Notes: generated by a model from the letters alone, not told the origin. A DNA stretch of 14,537 nucleotides from an uncultured Lachnoclostridium sp. (GCA_958425285.1 CATZVV010000020.1:1-14537); one strand, 5' to 3'; numbered from the stretch's first letter, positions 1-5,726 are shown. Translations and numbers: made by a program.

Positions 1-1
1 T

Positions 2-259
2 TACGTTCTGACAAAAGATGAAGGTGGACGTCATACTCCATTCTTCAACAACTACCGTCCGCAGTTCTACTTCAGAACAACAGACGTAACAGGTGTTTGC
101 GAACTTCCGGAAGGAACAGAAATGTGCATGCCTGGAGATAACGTAGAAATGACAGTTGAACTGATCCATCCAGTAGCTATGGAGCAGGGACTTCGTTTCG
201 CTATCCGTGAAGGTGGACGTACAGTAGGATCTGGACGTGTTGCTACAATCATCGAGTAA
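2..259 (+). CDS. tuf: Elongation factor Tu, C-terminal end (5' truncated by window)
   Basis: This is the last 85 codons of EF-Tu, the GTPase that delivers aminoacyl-tRNA to the ribosome A site in the cytoplasm. The reading frame enters at base 2 and ends at TAA 257-259. Visible family motifs are GGRHTPFF, YRPQFYFRTTDVTG, MPGDN and the C-terminal AIREGGRTVGSGRV, which are domain 3 of EF-Tu. The start and the GTPase domain lie outside the window. The last eight codons and the stop fall inside the 26-bp repeat used by the integrated element, so the protein sequence is unchanged by the insertion. Identity is certain from the motifs. Which tuf copy this is, if the genome has more than one, cannot be told. 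Confidence 0.98.
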   Translation, partial: YVLTKDEGGRHTPFFNNYRPQFYFRTTDVTGVCELPEGTEMCMPGDNVEMTVELIHPVAMEQGLRFAIREGGRTVGSGRVATIIE

Positions 260-262
260 TTG
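237..262 (+). repeat. attL core repeat (tuf end)
   Basis: This 26-bp sequence (GTGTTGCTACAATCATCGAG followed by TAATTG) is identical to 13118-13143. It covers the last EF-Tu codons (VLATIIE region), the TAA stop and three bases beyond. Bases on both sides differ between the copies (C versus A before, A versus C after), so the limits are sharp. It is the crossover region of the integrase, and recombination here regenerates the tuf end. Confidence 0.95.
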
Positions 263-277
263 AAGATTGCGATAAAT

Positions 278-306
278 AAAGGGATTGCCGAAAGGCAGTC
301 CCTTTT
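278..306 (+). terminator. Element-borne terminator behind tuf
   Basis: AAGGGATTGCC, a GAAA tetraloop, then GGCAGTCCCTT form an 11-bp stem with one G-U pair, followed by TTTT. It lies inside the element, 19 bp after the tuf stop and just after the integrase stop on the other strand. It should terminate tuf in place of the displaced chromosomal terminator at 13159. The reverse strand also gives a hairpin with a broken T-run, so it may serve integrase too. Confidence 0.85.
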
Positions 307-308
307 AT

Positions 309-330
309 GATACTATTTTGATACTAAAAT
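309..330 (+). repeat. Left arm-type integrase site pair (candidate)
   Basis: GATACTA occurs at 309 and again at 320, exactly 11 bp apart. The same heptamer with the same 11-bp step occurs near the right end at 12999 and 13010. Paired heptamers on one helical face, inside both ends, are what arm-type sites of lambda/Tn916-like integrases look like. The left pair overlaps the integrase stop codon. Confidence 0.6.
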
Positions 331-1365
331 TGAGTTTAAACGGTCGGAAACCTCACTTTGCTTATTCGGGTACAGATGCCCGTAAGTGTTATTTACCATT
401 TGTACAGTGTCCCCGATTCTGTCAGCTATTAAATGCGGGGAAAAGCCCAATTCAATTAACAGTGAAACATGGGAATGCCTTAAATCGTGTATGCGAATAT
501 AAGGCTCATTTGCCGCCGCTGAGCATCTTCTTATTGTGTTACTGATAAAAGTTTTTGTAAAGGGGAAAATGCGCTGGTGTGGTTGTATTCCGTATATTTT
601 CCCAATGTACGCTTTTAACTCCTCCATAATAGCAGTCGGCATATTTACTGTACGGATTCCGTTTTCAGTCTTTGGTGGCGTATAGATATCTTTGCCGCCT
701 TTCCGTTGCATGGACTTTGTGATGCTGATAGTATTTGCATTAAAGTCTAGGTCAGCAGGGTGCAGAGCGAGCAGCTCCCCGAAGCGTATACCTGAATAAA
801 AAAGAATCTGAATAGCGGTATGAGCCATTGTATCGTTAATATATTGCAGGACATTTTGATACTGTTCCAATGTCCAGAACTTCATTGATCTTGTCCGTTT
901 CCCCATATGTCCGGCTTTGTCACATGGATTTTGAGGAAGATTATAGTACTTTACTGCATAATTCATTATCGTTGTGAGTGTGTTCTGTATTCGGTCAAGA
1001 TATGCGTCAGAATATCCGGCCTGTATGTGTGCGTTTTGCCAGTTCCTGATATCAACCGCCGTTATTTCATTTATTGGCTTGTCTTTAAAGTACGGAAGAA
1101 TTCTGTTTTTGAAAATATTCTTTTTTCCGTAAACACTGTTTTCCCGTAGTCTGTGACTGATATCCTCTAAATATAAGTCATATAAAGACTGAAATGTCAT
1201 ATCAGGCGTTCCTTGCAGTTTTTCCAGGAATTGCCGCTCCCAGTCCTTAGCGTCTCGTTGCCGTACAAATCCCCTCTTTAATTTCTGCCTACGTTTTCCA
1301 GTGTAGTCTGTGTAATAGAATTTGCAATACCATGTACCTGTTTTTTCATCCTTGTAAGTTGGCAT
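313..1365 (-). CDS. int: Tyrosine recombinase / phage integrase
   Basis: Site-specific recombinase that inserts and excises the element at the tuf core repeat. Counting from the upstream in-frame ATG at 1374, an N-terminal arm-DNA-binding domain spans about residues 5-52 (YKDEKTGTWYCKFYYTDYTG), a SAM-like core-binding domain about 58-145, and the catalytic domain 165-345. Catalytic residues visible are R197 (SGIRFGE), a candidate Lys near 235, H296-x-x-R299 (HDLRH) and nucleophile Y331 (TYGHLYP). The usual Gly-His before the tyrosine is Gly-Asp here (IGDTVQ). The start chosen is the ATG at 1365, because AAGGAG sits 10 bases before it but only 1-2 bases before the ATG at 1374. The gene reads toward attL, as is normal for integrative elements. 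Family assignment is firm. Confidence 0.95.
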   Translation of the reverse strand: MPTYKDEKTGTWYCKFYYTDYTGKRRQKLKRGFVRQRDAKDWERQFLEKLQGTPDMTFQSLYDLYLEDISHRLRENSVYGKKNIFKNRILPYFKDKPINEITAVDIRNWQNAHIQAGYSDAYLDRIQNTLTTIMNYAVKYYNLPQNPCDKAGHMGKRTRSMKFWTLEQYQNVLQYINDTMAHTAIQILFYSGIRFGELLALHPADLDFNANTISITKSMQRKGGKDIYTPPKTENGIRTVNMPTAIMEELKAYIGKIYGIQPHQRIFPFTKTFISNTIRRCSAAANEPYIRIHDLRHSHVSLLIELGFSPHLIADRIGDTVQMVNNTYGHLYPNKQSEVSDRLNSILVSK

Positions 1366-1387
1366 CTTTATCATTCTCCTTTTCTTG

Positions 1388-1415
1388 ACCGGCCAGGGCG
1401 TGGATCAGGAGATGA
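1388..1415 (+). repeat. Direct repeat, left copy, flanking immunity cassette
   Basis: These 28 bases match 2181-2208 at 26 positions. The first 21 are identical, beginning ACCGGCCAGGGCGTGGATCA. The copy lies between the integrase start and the repressor stop, about 10 bp outside the repressor gene. Confidence 0.9.
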
Positions 1416-1425
1416 CATTGTGTGG

Positions 1426-1809
1426 TTATTTCTTGTCTTTGCGTTGGCTCTTAACAAACTCTGCAAACTTCTTAATTTGTTCCAGTTCTTCTTTTGTGTA
1501 TTCATCACCGTCAAAGTGTGCGGCAACTGTGTCTATATTTTTGCTTTTGAAGTATTCTTTCATGGCTTCTGCATTCGTGATCGGGCCTTGTGGAGTATCC
1601 TTGAATTCGTAGTTATGTTGCATAAATTCACTTATAGTCATGTCGAGCCCATTGGCTATTTTATTTATTAGTTCAAGTTTTCCAGTGTCACTATCTCTCT
1701 TTATAAATGAATATAGCGTAGTAGGTGGGACCCCTATTAGATTTGCAAATTCTTTAACTGTAATGTTCTTTTCATGTAATAAATCTTTTAATCTTTTTCC
1801 GAGTGCCAT
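1426..1809 (-). CDS. CI-like XRE-family repressor
   Basis: A 127-aa regulator that probably keeps the element silent by binding the operators between itself and the divergent cro-like gene. Residues 5-60 are an XRE helix-turn-helix (KRLKDLLHEKNITVKEFANL, then IGVPPTTLYSFIKR). The C-terminal part ends in an acidic/basic helix with EYTKEELEQIKKFAEFVKSQ, a tail common in clostridial phage and ICE repressors. No LexA-type Ser/Lys protease domain is visible, so induction is not by simple RecA-driven self-cleavage. The start at 1809 is set by GGAGGTGAG just upstream; a longer frame back to 1887 would run through the promoter and operators. Transcription is probably from the TTTACA/TTTAAT promoter at 1831-1859. 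Confidence 0.88.
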   Translation of the reverse strand: MALGKRLKDLLHEKNITVKEFANLIGVPPTTLYSFIKRDSDTGKLELINKIANGLDMTISEFMQHNYEFKDTPQGPITNAEAMKEYFKSKNIDTVAAHFDGDEYTKEELEQIKKFAEFVKSQRKDKK

Positions 1810-1830
1810 GTTTTTCTCACCTCCAGTATT

Positions 1831-1859
1831 ATTAAAACACGAAAACGAATATATGTAAA
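1831..1859 (-). promoter_or_regulatory. Repressor promoter
   Basis: On the minus strand, -35 TTTACA (1859-1854), a 17-bp spacer and -10 TTTAAT (1836-1831) lie 22 bp before the repressor start. One operator copy (1839-1851) lies in the spacer, which implies autoregulation. Confidence 0.65.
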
Positions 1860-1950
1860 CAACAATTACGAAAAAGAGTATTGACAAGAGTTACTAAAAG
1901 AAGTATTATGATAATGCGTAATACGAAAAATAGTAATACGAGAAAAAATA
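1839..1950 (+). repeat. Operator array, five 13-bp repeats
   Basis: Five copies of a 13-mer with consensus ACGAAAANNAGTA lie in the same orientation at 1839, 1868, 1893, 1923 and 1938. Copies 2 to 4 read ACGAAAAAGAGTA, ACTAAAAGAAGTA and ACGAAAAATAGTA. Copy 1 covers the repressor promoter spacer, copy 3 the cro promoter spacer, copy 2 abuts its -35, and copies 4-5 lie downstream. This is the layout of a lambda-type switch where repressor and Cro compete for graded sites. Confidence 0.8.
1881..1909 (+). promoter_or_regulatory. Rightward early promoter (cro/replication)
   Basis: A perfect -35 TTGACA (1881-1886), a 17-bp spacer and -10 TATTAT (1904-1909). An operator copy fills the spacer. It should drive the cro-like gene and the early genes behind it once the repressor is lifted. 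Confidence 0.85.
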
Positions 1951-1973
1951 ATGGGGAGGGGAGGTGATAAGAA

Positions 1974-2177
1974 ATGAGAATCGACAACACAAAATTTGAA
2001 ATCGCTTTGGCGAGAAGCGGCTTGACTATCGGACAGGCAGCGGAACGGGCAGGAATCAGCAGACAGCGTTTTTCCGTGATTCTGAACCAGAAGAATGCGA
2101 CACCAAGAGCGGTAGGCAATATCGCTAGAGGTGTAGGCGTGGATGTAACTGAGATCATAGAAACAGAAGACCATTAA
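1974..2177 (+). CDS. Cro-like XRE-family regulator
   Basis: A 67-aa single-domain DNA-binding protein. An XRE helix-turn-helix spans nearly the whole chain (SGLTIGQAAERAGISRQRFS is helices 2-3). It lies divergent from the longer repressor, with the operator array between, so by position it is the Cro-type early regulator. The ATG at 1974 follows a purine-rich GGGGAGGGGAGGTG Shine-Dalgarno. The gene ends 3 bp before the right copy of the 28-bp direct repeat, which suggests that repressor, operators and Cro move as one cassette. Confidence 0.85.
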   Translation: MRIDNTKFEIALARSGLTIGQAAERAGISRQRFSVILNQKNATPRAVGNIARGVGVDVTEIIETEDH

Positions 2178-2180
2178 CAC

Positions 2181-2208
2181 ACCGGCCAGGGCGTGGATCA
2201 GTGGATGA
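2181..2208 (+). repeat. Direct repeat, right copy, flanking immunity cassette
   Basis: Partner of 1388-1415 (26 of 28 identical, same orientation), placed 3 bp after the cro-like stop codon. Recombination between the copies would remove or swap the 793-bp repressor/operator/cro unit. Confidence 0.9.
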
Positions 2209-2226
2209 GGAAAGGAAGTGAACGGA

Positions 2227-2394
2227 ATGAAGCTTACACCAATGAAAGCGATTCGGGCAAAGTGCCTTGATTGTTGCAACGGGCAGAGAAGTGAAGTCAG
2301 GCTTTGTGCGGCGAAAAGGTGTCCTCTTTACCCGTATAGGCACGGACATAGACCGAAAGACGATGAATTTACCATTAAAGAAGATTCGGATTAA
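2227..2394 (+). CDS. Small Cys-rich phage-type protein
   Basis: A 55-aa protein of the type found in early regions of clostridial prophages, beginning MKLTPMKAIRAKCLDCCNGQ and continuing RSEVRLCAAKRCPLYPYRHG. Five cysteines (C-x2-CC, then C-x4-C) suggest a small zinc-binding fold. The function is unknown. The ATG at 2227 lies 10 bases after AAGGA; an in-frame GTG at 2218 would sit on the ribosome binding site. It is the first gene after cro, so probably co-transcribed from the early promoter. Confidence 0.75.
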   Translation: MKLTPMKAIRAKCLDCCNGQRSEVRLCAAKRCPLYPYRHGHRPKDDEFTIKEDSD

Positions 2395-2435
2395 AAACCC
2401 TTGCGTATAGCGGGAGTTTTTGGAGAGGAGATGTG

Positions 2436-2636
2436 ATGATGACGAGACAGGTATTGACAGCGAAAGATATTTCGGAAATCTGCAATATATCCGAGAGCAA
2501 AAGCTATCAGGTAATTCGGCAACTCAATGAAGAATTGAAAAAAGCCGGCTATCTTACATTTCGTGGAAGAGTAAGCAGCGCTTTCTTCTATGAAAAAATG
2601 TACGGCATGAGGGAGAAGGACCATGAAAGCTCCTGA
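2436..2636 (+). CDS. Helix-turn-helix protein, possible excisionase or early regulator
   Basis: A 66-aa protein. Residues 6-32 read as a helix-turn-helix (TAKDISEICNISESKSYQVI), followed by a LNEELKKAGY helix and a beta segment YLTFRGRVSS. Proteins of this pattern are common in integrative elements and prophages as excisionase-like or replication-control DNA-binding proteins. Which applies cannot be decided from sequence. GGAGAGGAG sits 5-8 bases before tandem ATGs at 2436 and 2439. Its end overlaps the next gene by 14 bp, so translation is likely coupled. Confidence 0.7.
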   Translation: MMTRQVLTAKDISEICNISESKSYQVIRQLNEELKKAGYLTFRGRVSSAFFYEKMYGMREKDHESS

Positions 2637-3015
2637 TAATGTTTTCACTCAGTTTTGCACGGAACTGGAAGCAGCGAAGCAGTTCGGGAAGCTGGGAAAA
2701 AACACATTCAAGAAAATCCTTGGGTATGACATGACGTGGCCGGGATTTGCCGAGGATGCGCTCACACGTCTGGAAGAACTTGGATGCAGTCGGGCGCGGG
2801 AATATTATGAGGTTGTAAAATTAGAATGGCAGCAGGGACACGAGCAACAGATGAAGAATGTTGCGGCGTGGTATGTAAAACAAAATTTCGATAGGCGGGA
2901 GGTGAGGGAGTCACGGAAGCGGCAAGAAGTGGAACAACTGAAAGCGGACTTACAGCAGAGGAGCGACAAAGAGCTATTGATCTTATTGCAGAGGCTGAGG
3001 AAGAGCGGAGAGTAG
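2623..3015 (+). CDS. Unknown early protein with C-terminal coiled coil
   Basis: A 130-aa protein that I do not recognise. The first half is mixed helical (FKKILGYDMTWPGFAEDALT, then RLEELGCSRAREYYEVVKLEW). The last 45 residues are a charged heptad-like helix (RKRQEVEQLKADLQQRSDKE). It overlaps the preceding helix-turn-helix gene by 14 bp and the ATPase frame by about 100 bp. Its place directly before a RepA-type ATPase makes a replication accessory role (initiator partner or loader) plausible, but nothing in the chain proves it. Confidence 0.7.
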   Translation: MKAPDNVFTQFCTELEAAKQFGKLGKNTFKKILGYDMTWPGFAEDALTRLEELGCSRAREYYEVVKLEWQQGHEQQMKNVAAWYVKQNFDRREVRESRKRQEVEQLKADLQQRSDKELLILLQRLRKSGE

Positions 3016-4082
3016 ACGGTAATATAGTTTATGACAAAGGAAAGCCCAGGCAGCTCAAGAAGGCTCCGGAGATCGCTAAGGCCAGTAGCGTAATAATAAA
3101 AGAACCGGAATGGCTGGTACCGGGGTACATACCAAAGTACGGAATTACAACGATAGCAGGAGAAGGCGGTGTCGGTAAGACATCAATCTGGTGTTCTTTG
3201 GTAGCAAGCATTACGACAGGAAAACAATCTTTTCTTCTGGGAGGGCAAATTCCATTTAACGATAAGCCGGAGAACGTTCTTGTGTTATCTGCTGAGGATT
3301 CATGGTCTTATGTGTTAAGAGCGCGGTTGGAGGCCAACGGGGCAGATCTAGAGCGTATAAGTTACATATCTCCAGAAGATGACAGGTTCGTTGATCTGAA
3401 TTTTGATGGGGATCTTCTACGGGATGTTATCGAGACTGTTCGACCAAGTGCTGTTATATTTGATCCACTGCAGGCTTTTGTTCCGCCTAATTTACGGATG
3501 GGAGACAGGAATGCAATGCGAAAGTGCTTTTCTCCGCTGATTGGATATGGCGAAAAGTACGGACTAACATCGATTATTATCGCCCATGCGAACAAACAGT
3601 CTGGCGTGTGGGGAAGAAAAAGAATCGCAGACAGTTCAGACATATGGGATTCTTCCAGATCGGTGCTAATGGTAGGCGCAACAAAAGATAGTGACGTCCG
3701 TTATATATCACATGAAAAATCAAATTGGGGAAAGTTGGAAAAAACCGTCTTGTATACCCTCGATAAATGCGTCCCGGTATTTAAGGCATACACTCCAAAG
3801 AAAGACCGAGAATTCATCCAAGAAGATTCACGGGAACGTAATATCCGGCCAGTGGTGGAAGATGCGAAGGATTTCATTATTGAAACGCTTACAGAGCATA
3901 AACAGATGGAAGTTTCGGAACTGGACGAGTTGGCGGCGGCTAACAGTATCAGTAAGAACGCTTTGAAAGATGCAAAAGCGGCACTCAAGAAAGAAGGGCT
4001 AACCAGAGTGTGGAATGTTGGATATGGAAAAACAAAAAAATTCGTTATGGAGCTTAAAGACGCTGAAAAATCCAACGAGTAA
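2910..4082 (+). CDS. RepA-type AAA (AAA_25) replication ATPase, non-canonical start
   Basis: A RecA-fold ATPase of the RepA/AAA_25 group, hexameric helicase-like proteins used by plasmids, prophages and integrative elements for replication. Counting from codon 2910, the N-terminal EPEWLVPGYIPKYGITTIAG leads into Walker A GEGGVGKTS (about 84-92). Walker B is VIFDPLQAF, then come IIIAHANKQ (sensor/H motif) and KSNWG. A C-terminal winged-helix-like segment is near residues 320-375. No ATG, GTG or TTG occurs in frame between the stop at 2892 and Walker A; the first one (TTG 3198) would delete Walker A. GGAGG at 2898-2902 lies 7 bases before GTC 2910, which reads V-T-E-A-A-R, so GTC or a nearby rare codon is the likely start. 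Function is firm, the start is not. Confidence 0.85.
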   Translation, partial: VTEAARSGTTESGLTAEERQRAIDLIAEAEEERRVDGNIVYDKGKPRQLKKAPEIAKASSVIIKEPEWLVPGYIPKYGITTIAGEGGVGKTSIWCSLVASITTGKQSFLLGGQIPFNDKPENVLVLSAEDSWSYVLRARLEANGADLERISYISPEDDRFVDLNFDGDLLRDVIETVRPSAVIFDPLQAFVPPNLRMGDRNAMRKCFSPLIGYGEKYGLTSIIIAHANKQSGVWGRKRIADSSDIWDSSRSVLMVGATKDSDVRYISHEKSNWGKLEKTVLYTLDKCVPVFKAYTPKKDREFIQEDSRERNIRPVVEDAKDFIIETLTEHKQMEVSELDELAAANSISKNALKDAKAALKKEGLTRVWNVGYGKTKKFVMELKDAEKSNE

Positions 4083-4255
4083 AGAGAAAATCCAGTATTT
4101 AAAAGGGGTTGCTTTATTTGAGGATAATCAACGAATAAACGAGAAAGACGCTTATTTACTGGTTGGCACCAACGAGTAAAGCAAGGCCAGTATTTACAAG
4201 GAATTGAGCTTTACCGGTGGAATTTCCAGGCGTATATAGGACGGTCAACGAGTAA
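4072..4255 (+). repeat. Iteron-like repeats, candidate replication origin
   Basis: CCAACGAGTAAAG occurs identically at 4072-4084 (spanning the ATPase stop codon) and 4169-4181. Variants are TCAACGAATAAAC at 4128-4140 and TCAACGAGTAA at 4245-4255. After each full copy comes a second shared block, CCAGTATTTA-AAGG (4092-4106, 4187-4201). All face the same way. Direct repeats beside a RepA-type ATPase, in about 190 bp without a gene, are the usual form of an iteron origin. They could instead be operators for autoregulation. Confidence 0.65.
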
Positions 4256-4273
4256 GAAAGGAGAAGCAAAAAA

Positions 4274-4585
4274 ATGACTAACGAAGAAATGATGAAGCAG
4301 GTTATTGAGGATGACAATAAAGAGTTTAAGAAGTATGCAGAGGATAAGCTGCGCAGAGTGGATATCCTGCGTGAGATGGGATACACGGCAGACCAAGCTA
4401 TAAAACTTATGACATATTTCTGTTTGGAAGAGATTGTGAATGTTTTGGTATCGCCAGAAGCTGAGACAGTGGCCGAGTGCCTGGGCGCCCTTGCCGGGTG
4501 TGTATGCGAGGTTCCACTGACCACTTACGCTCCCGGATATACATTCTTCCGAATCGGCGGAAGCGTGGATACTGACACATTGTAA
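4274..4585 (+). CDS. Unknown 103-aa protein
   Basis: I do not recognise this family. AAAGGAG at 4258-4264 gives a good ribosome binding site. The N-terminal half is a charged helix (MKQVIEDDNKEFKKYAEDKL), followed by a UBA-like stretch (LREMGYTADQAIKLMTYFC), then a hydrophobic part with several cysteines (CLGALAGCVC) and a C-terminal segment rich in aromatics, Gly and Thr. No signal peptide or clear transmembrane span. It follows the iteron region and could be the first gene of a small operon with the short genes downstream. Confidence 0.65.
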   Translation: MTNEEMMKQVIEDDNKEFKKYAEDKLRRVDILREMGYTADQAIKLMTYFCLEEIVNVLVSPEAETVAECLGALAGCVCEVPLTTYAPGYTFFRIGGSVDTDTL

Positions 4586-4600
4586 CAAAAAGACCCCATA

Positions 4601-4655
4601 GGGAGCGGGAACTCCCCACAGGGCAGATGTATCTTTCACGGCTGCGGGGCTGTGG
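4601..4655 (+). other. Structured intergenic segment
   Basis: Two overlapping dyads lie between small genes: GGGAG/CTCCC (4601-4605, 4612-4616) and CCACAG/CTGTGG (4616-4621, 4650-4655). There is no T-run, so this is not a clear terminator. It may be mRNA leader structure or a processing site. Confidence 0.3.
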
Positions 4656-4706
4656 AAAGGATACAGGTACATAATAACAGAGATTCAGAGGAAAGGACAA
4701 GTGAAA

Positions 4707-4847
4707 ATGAAAAAAGATATGAGTATATTGGAAATCAAGAGAGAGTTGGACATGAAGCCGTACTTAATGGAGTTCATGAAAGCGGTGATAGAGCTGAATG
4801 ATGAGGAAAGGAAACAGCTTTTGACAATTATGCAGAAAGGGGAATAG
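4707..4847 (+). CDS. Small unknown protein, 46 aa
   Basis: A 46-aa helical, charged peptide (MKKDMSILEIKRELDMKPYL, then MEFMKAVIELNDEERKQLLT). GAAAGG lies 10 bases before the ATG; an in-frame GTG at 4701 is possible. Only 2 bp separate it from the next gene, which suggests translational coupling. No family recognised. The central pattern of alternating hydrophobic and charged positions suggests a small helical protein-binding or regulatory protein. Confidence 0.55.
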   Translation: MKKDMSILEIKRELDMKPYLMEFMKAVIELNDEERKQLLTIMQKGE

Positions 4848-4849
4848 TC

Positions 4850-5059
4850 GTGGTGAGAAAAAATTTGAATCAATTGCAAGCTGAGATAATCGGAGTATCT
4901 GCCATTGTGGCGGCTATCAGGGGACAATTTGATAGTGATAACGGGACGAAGTTATGTGATGAGTACATAGAAGCAGCGCTTTATGGCGTGGAAAACCATC
5001 TGGATCGAATTGTGGAAGATTTAGAGGAGTTGGACGAGCGGCTTGTGGAAAGGGGGTGA
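4850..5059 (+). CDS. Small unknown acidic protein, 69 aa
   Basis: A 69-aa protein starting at GTG 4850 (or GTG 4853), just after the 46-aa gene, with AGAAAGGGGAA as ribosome binding site. It is mostly helical, with IDRIVEDLEELDERL-like acidic repeats near the C-terminus and no cysteines except one. Short helical proteins of this look are common in prophage early operons, but I cannot assign a function. It is followed within 5 bp by the truncated paralogue at 5064. Confidence 0.6.
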   Translation: MVRKNLNQLQAEIIGVSAIVAAIRGQFDSDNGTKLCDEYIEAALYGVENHLDRIVEDLEELDERLVERG

Positions 5060-5063
5060 TGGC

Positions 5064-5135
5064 GTGAGTGTGAAGGTTAAAGTGTCATATGAAAGTGGTA
5101 AGGATTTGGAAAGGTTAAAAAGAGAAGCTCCGTAG
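5064..5135 (+). pseudogene. Truncated paralogue of the 5419 gene (23 codons)
   Basis: GTG at 5064 follows AAAGGGGGTGATGG and opens a 23-aa frame, MSVKVKVSYESGKDLERLKR plus EAP. Its start aligns with MSARITISYETEQELREL of the 65-aa gene at 5419: M-S, S-Y-E and both leucines are conserved in register. The frame ends abruptly at TAG, which is part of a perfect 10-bp stem. It looks like a gene whose 3' part was replaced by the hairpin, or a deliberate leader peptide. A truncated relic is more likely. Confidence 0.55.
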
Positions 5136-5150
5136 AATAACTACGGAGCT
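5126..5150 (+). terminator. Perfect 10-bp stem-loop
   Basis: AGCTCCGTAG, loop AATAA, CTACGGAGCT. It has no T-run directly after it, so intrinsic termination is uncertain; an A/T-rich inverted repeat (ACAATTAA 5184-5191, TTAATTGT 5200-5207) follows. It probably separates the small early genes from those starting at 5252. Confidence 0.45.
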
Positions 5151-5251
5151 ACCCATCGAGACAATTAACTCTCTGAACACATTACAATTAAAAAAATTAT
5201 TAATTGTTACATGACAACTATAACATAAAAGCAAGGGGAGGACAAGAAGAA

Positions 5252-5422
5252 ATGAAGAAAATTTTACATACCGTAAACGAAATCTTTCAAACGCTGGGCG
5301 CTTCGGCCGTGATCTTCGCCCTGCTGTTCTTTCTGACAGAATGGGACGTAGCGGCGATACTGGCAATATCCGGCATAATGGGCGGTGTTTTGACGGTGGT
5401 GATGGATGAGGAGGAAGCATGA
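5252..5422 (+). CDS. Small two-span membrane protein, 56 aa
   Basis: A 56-aa protein with two hydrophobic stretches, about residues 14-29 (TLGASAVIFALLFFLTEW) and 30-50 (DVAAILAISGIMGGVLTVVM), and a short acidic tail DEEEA. AAGGGGAGGAC lies about 11 bases before ATG 5252; an upstream in-frame alternative at 5204 has no ribosome binding site. The hairpin-membrane shape resembles small holins, but the chain is short even for that class and no endolysin is present. It could also act in superinfection exclusion. Its stop overlaps the next start (ATGA), so the two genes are translationally coupled. Confidence 0.65.
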   Translation: MKKILHTVNEIFQTLGASAVIFALLFFLTEWDVAAILAISGIMGGVLTVVMDEEEA

Positions 5423-5616
5423 GCGCAAGAATCACAATCAGTTATGAGACAGAGCAGGAGCTTAGGGAATTGACTAATATTCTGTCTCCTGTTATGAAAA
5501 AATGCAAGATTTCAAAACAAAATAACGGAGGATACCGGAAAGCGTATATTGAACTGAAAAACGTACTGGAAAGAAATAAAGTAAGTGAGAGTGGCCGGGA
5601 GACAGAGAAGATTTAG
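5419..5616 (+). CDS. Unknown basic protein, 65 aa
   Basis: A 65-aa protein with start overlapping the stop of the membrane protein gene (GCATGAGC). It has the form of a small alpha/beta protein: beta strand RITISYET, helix EQELRELTNILSPVM, a basic loop KKCKISKQNNGGYRK, strand AYIEL and a C-terminal helix. The N-terminus is paralogous to the 23-codon fragment at 5064. No family assigned. It is the last gene before the tail-module promoter. Confidence 0.6.
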   Translation: MSARITISYETEQELRELTNILSPVMKKCKISKQNNGGYRKAYIELKNVLERNKVSESGRETEKI

Positions 5617-5668
5617 GGGCTTGGTGTTAGTGAAAATCCTTATGGATCTGAAAAATCAAATAATCTAC

Positions 5669-5697
5669 TTGAACAATCCTGTGATTAATGTTATAAT
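5669..5697 (+). promoter_or_regulatory. Sigma-A promoter of the tail module
   Basis: -35 TTGAAC (5669-5674), a 17-bp spacer and -10 TATAAT (5692-5697), with TGT directly before the -10 as an extended element. It lies in the 217-bp gap before the tail chaperone gene and would start an RNA near 5704 with a leader of about 175 nt. Confidence 0.8.
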
Positions 5698-5726
5698 TGT
5701 TTTATAACTAATATATCATAGTACCG

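Noticed and set aside
285..545. Plus-strand open frame opposite integrase.
   Set aside because: It is antisense to a well-supported integrase C-terminus, has no ribosome binding site and no family features.
2895..3015. -1 frameshift fusing the 130-aa protein to the ATPase.
   Set aside because: The frame relation is right, but no slippery heptamer occurs in the overlap, and a well-placed ribosome binding site precedes codon 2910.
5252..5422. Calling the two-span membrane protein a holin.
   Set aside because: There is no endolysin partner, and its position before the tail promoter in an early-type cluster does not fit a lysis gene.
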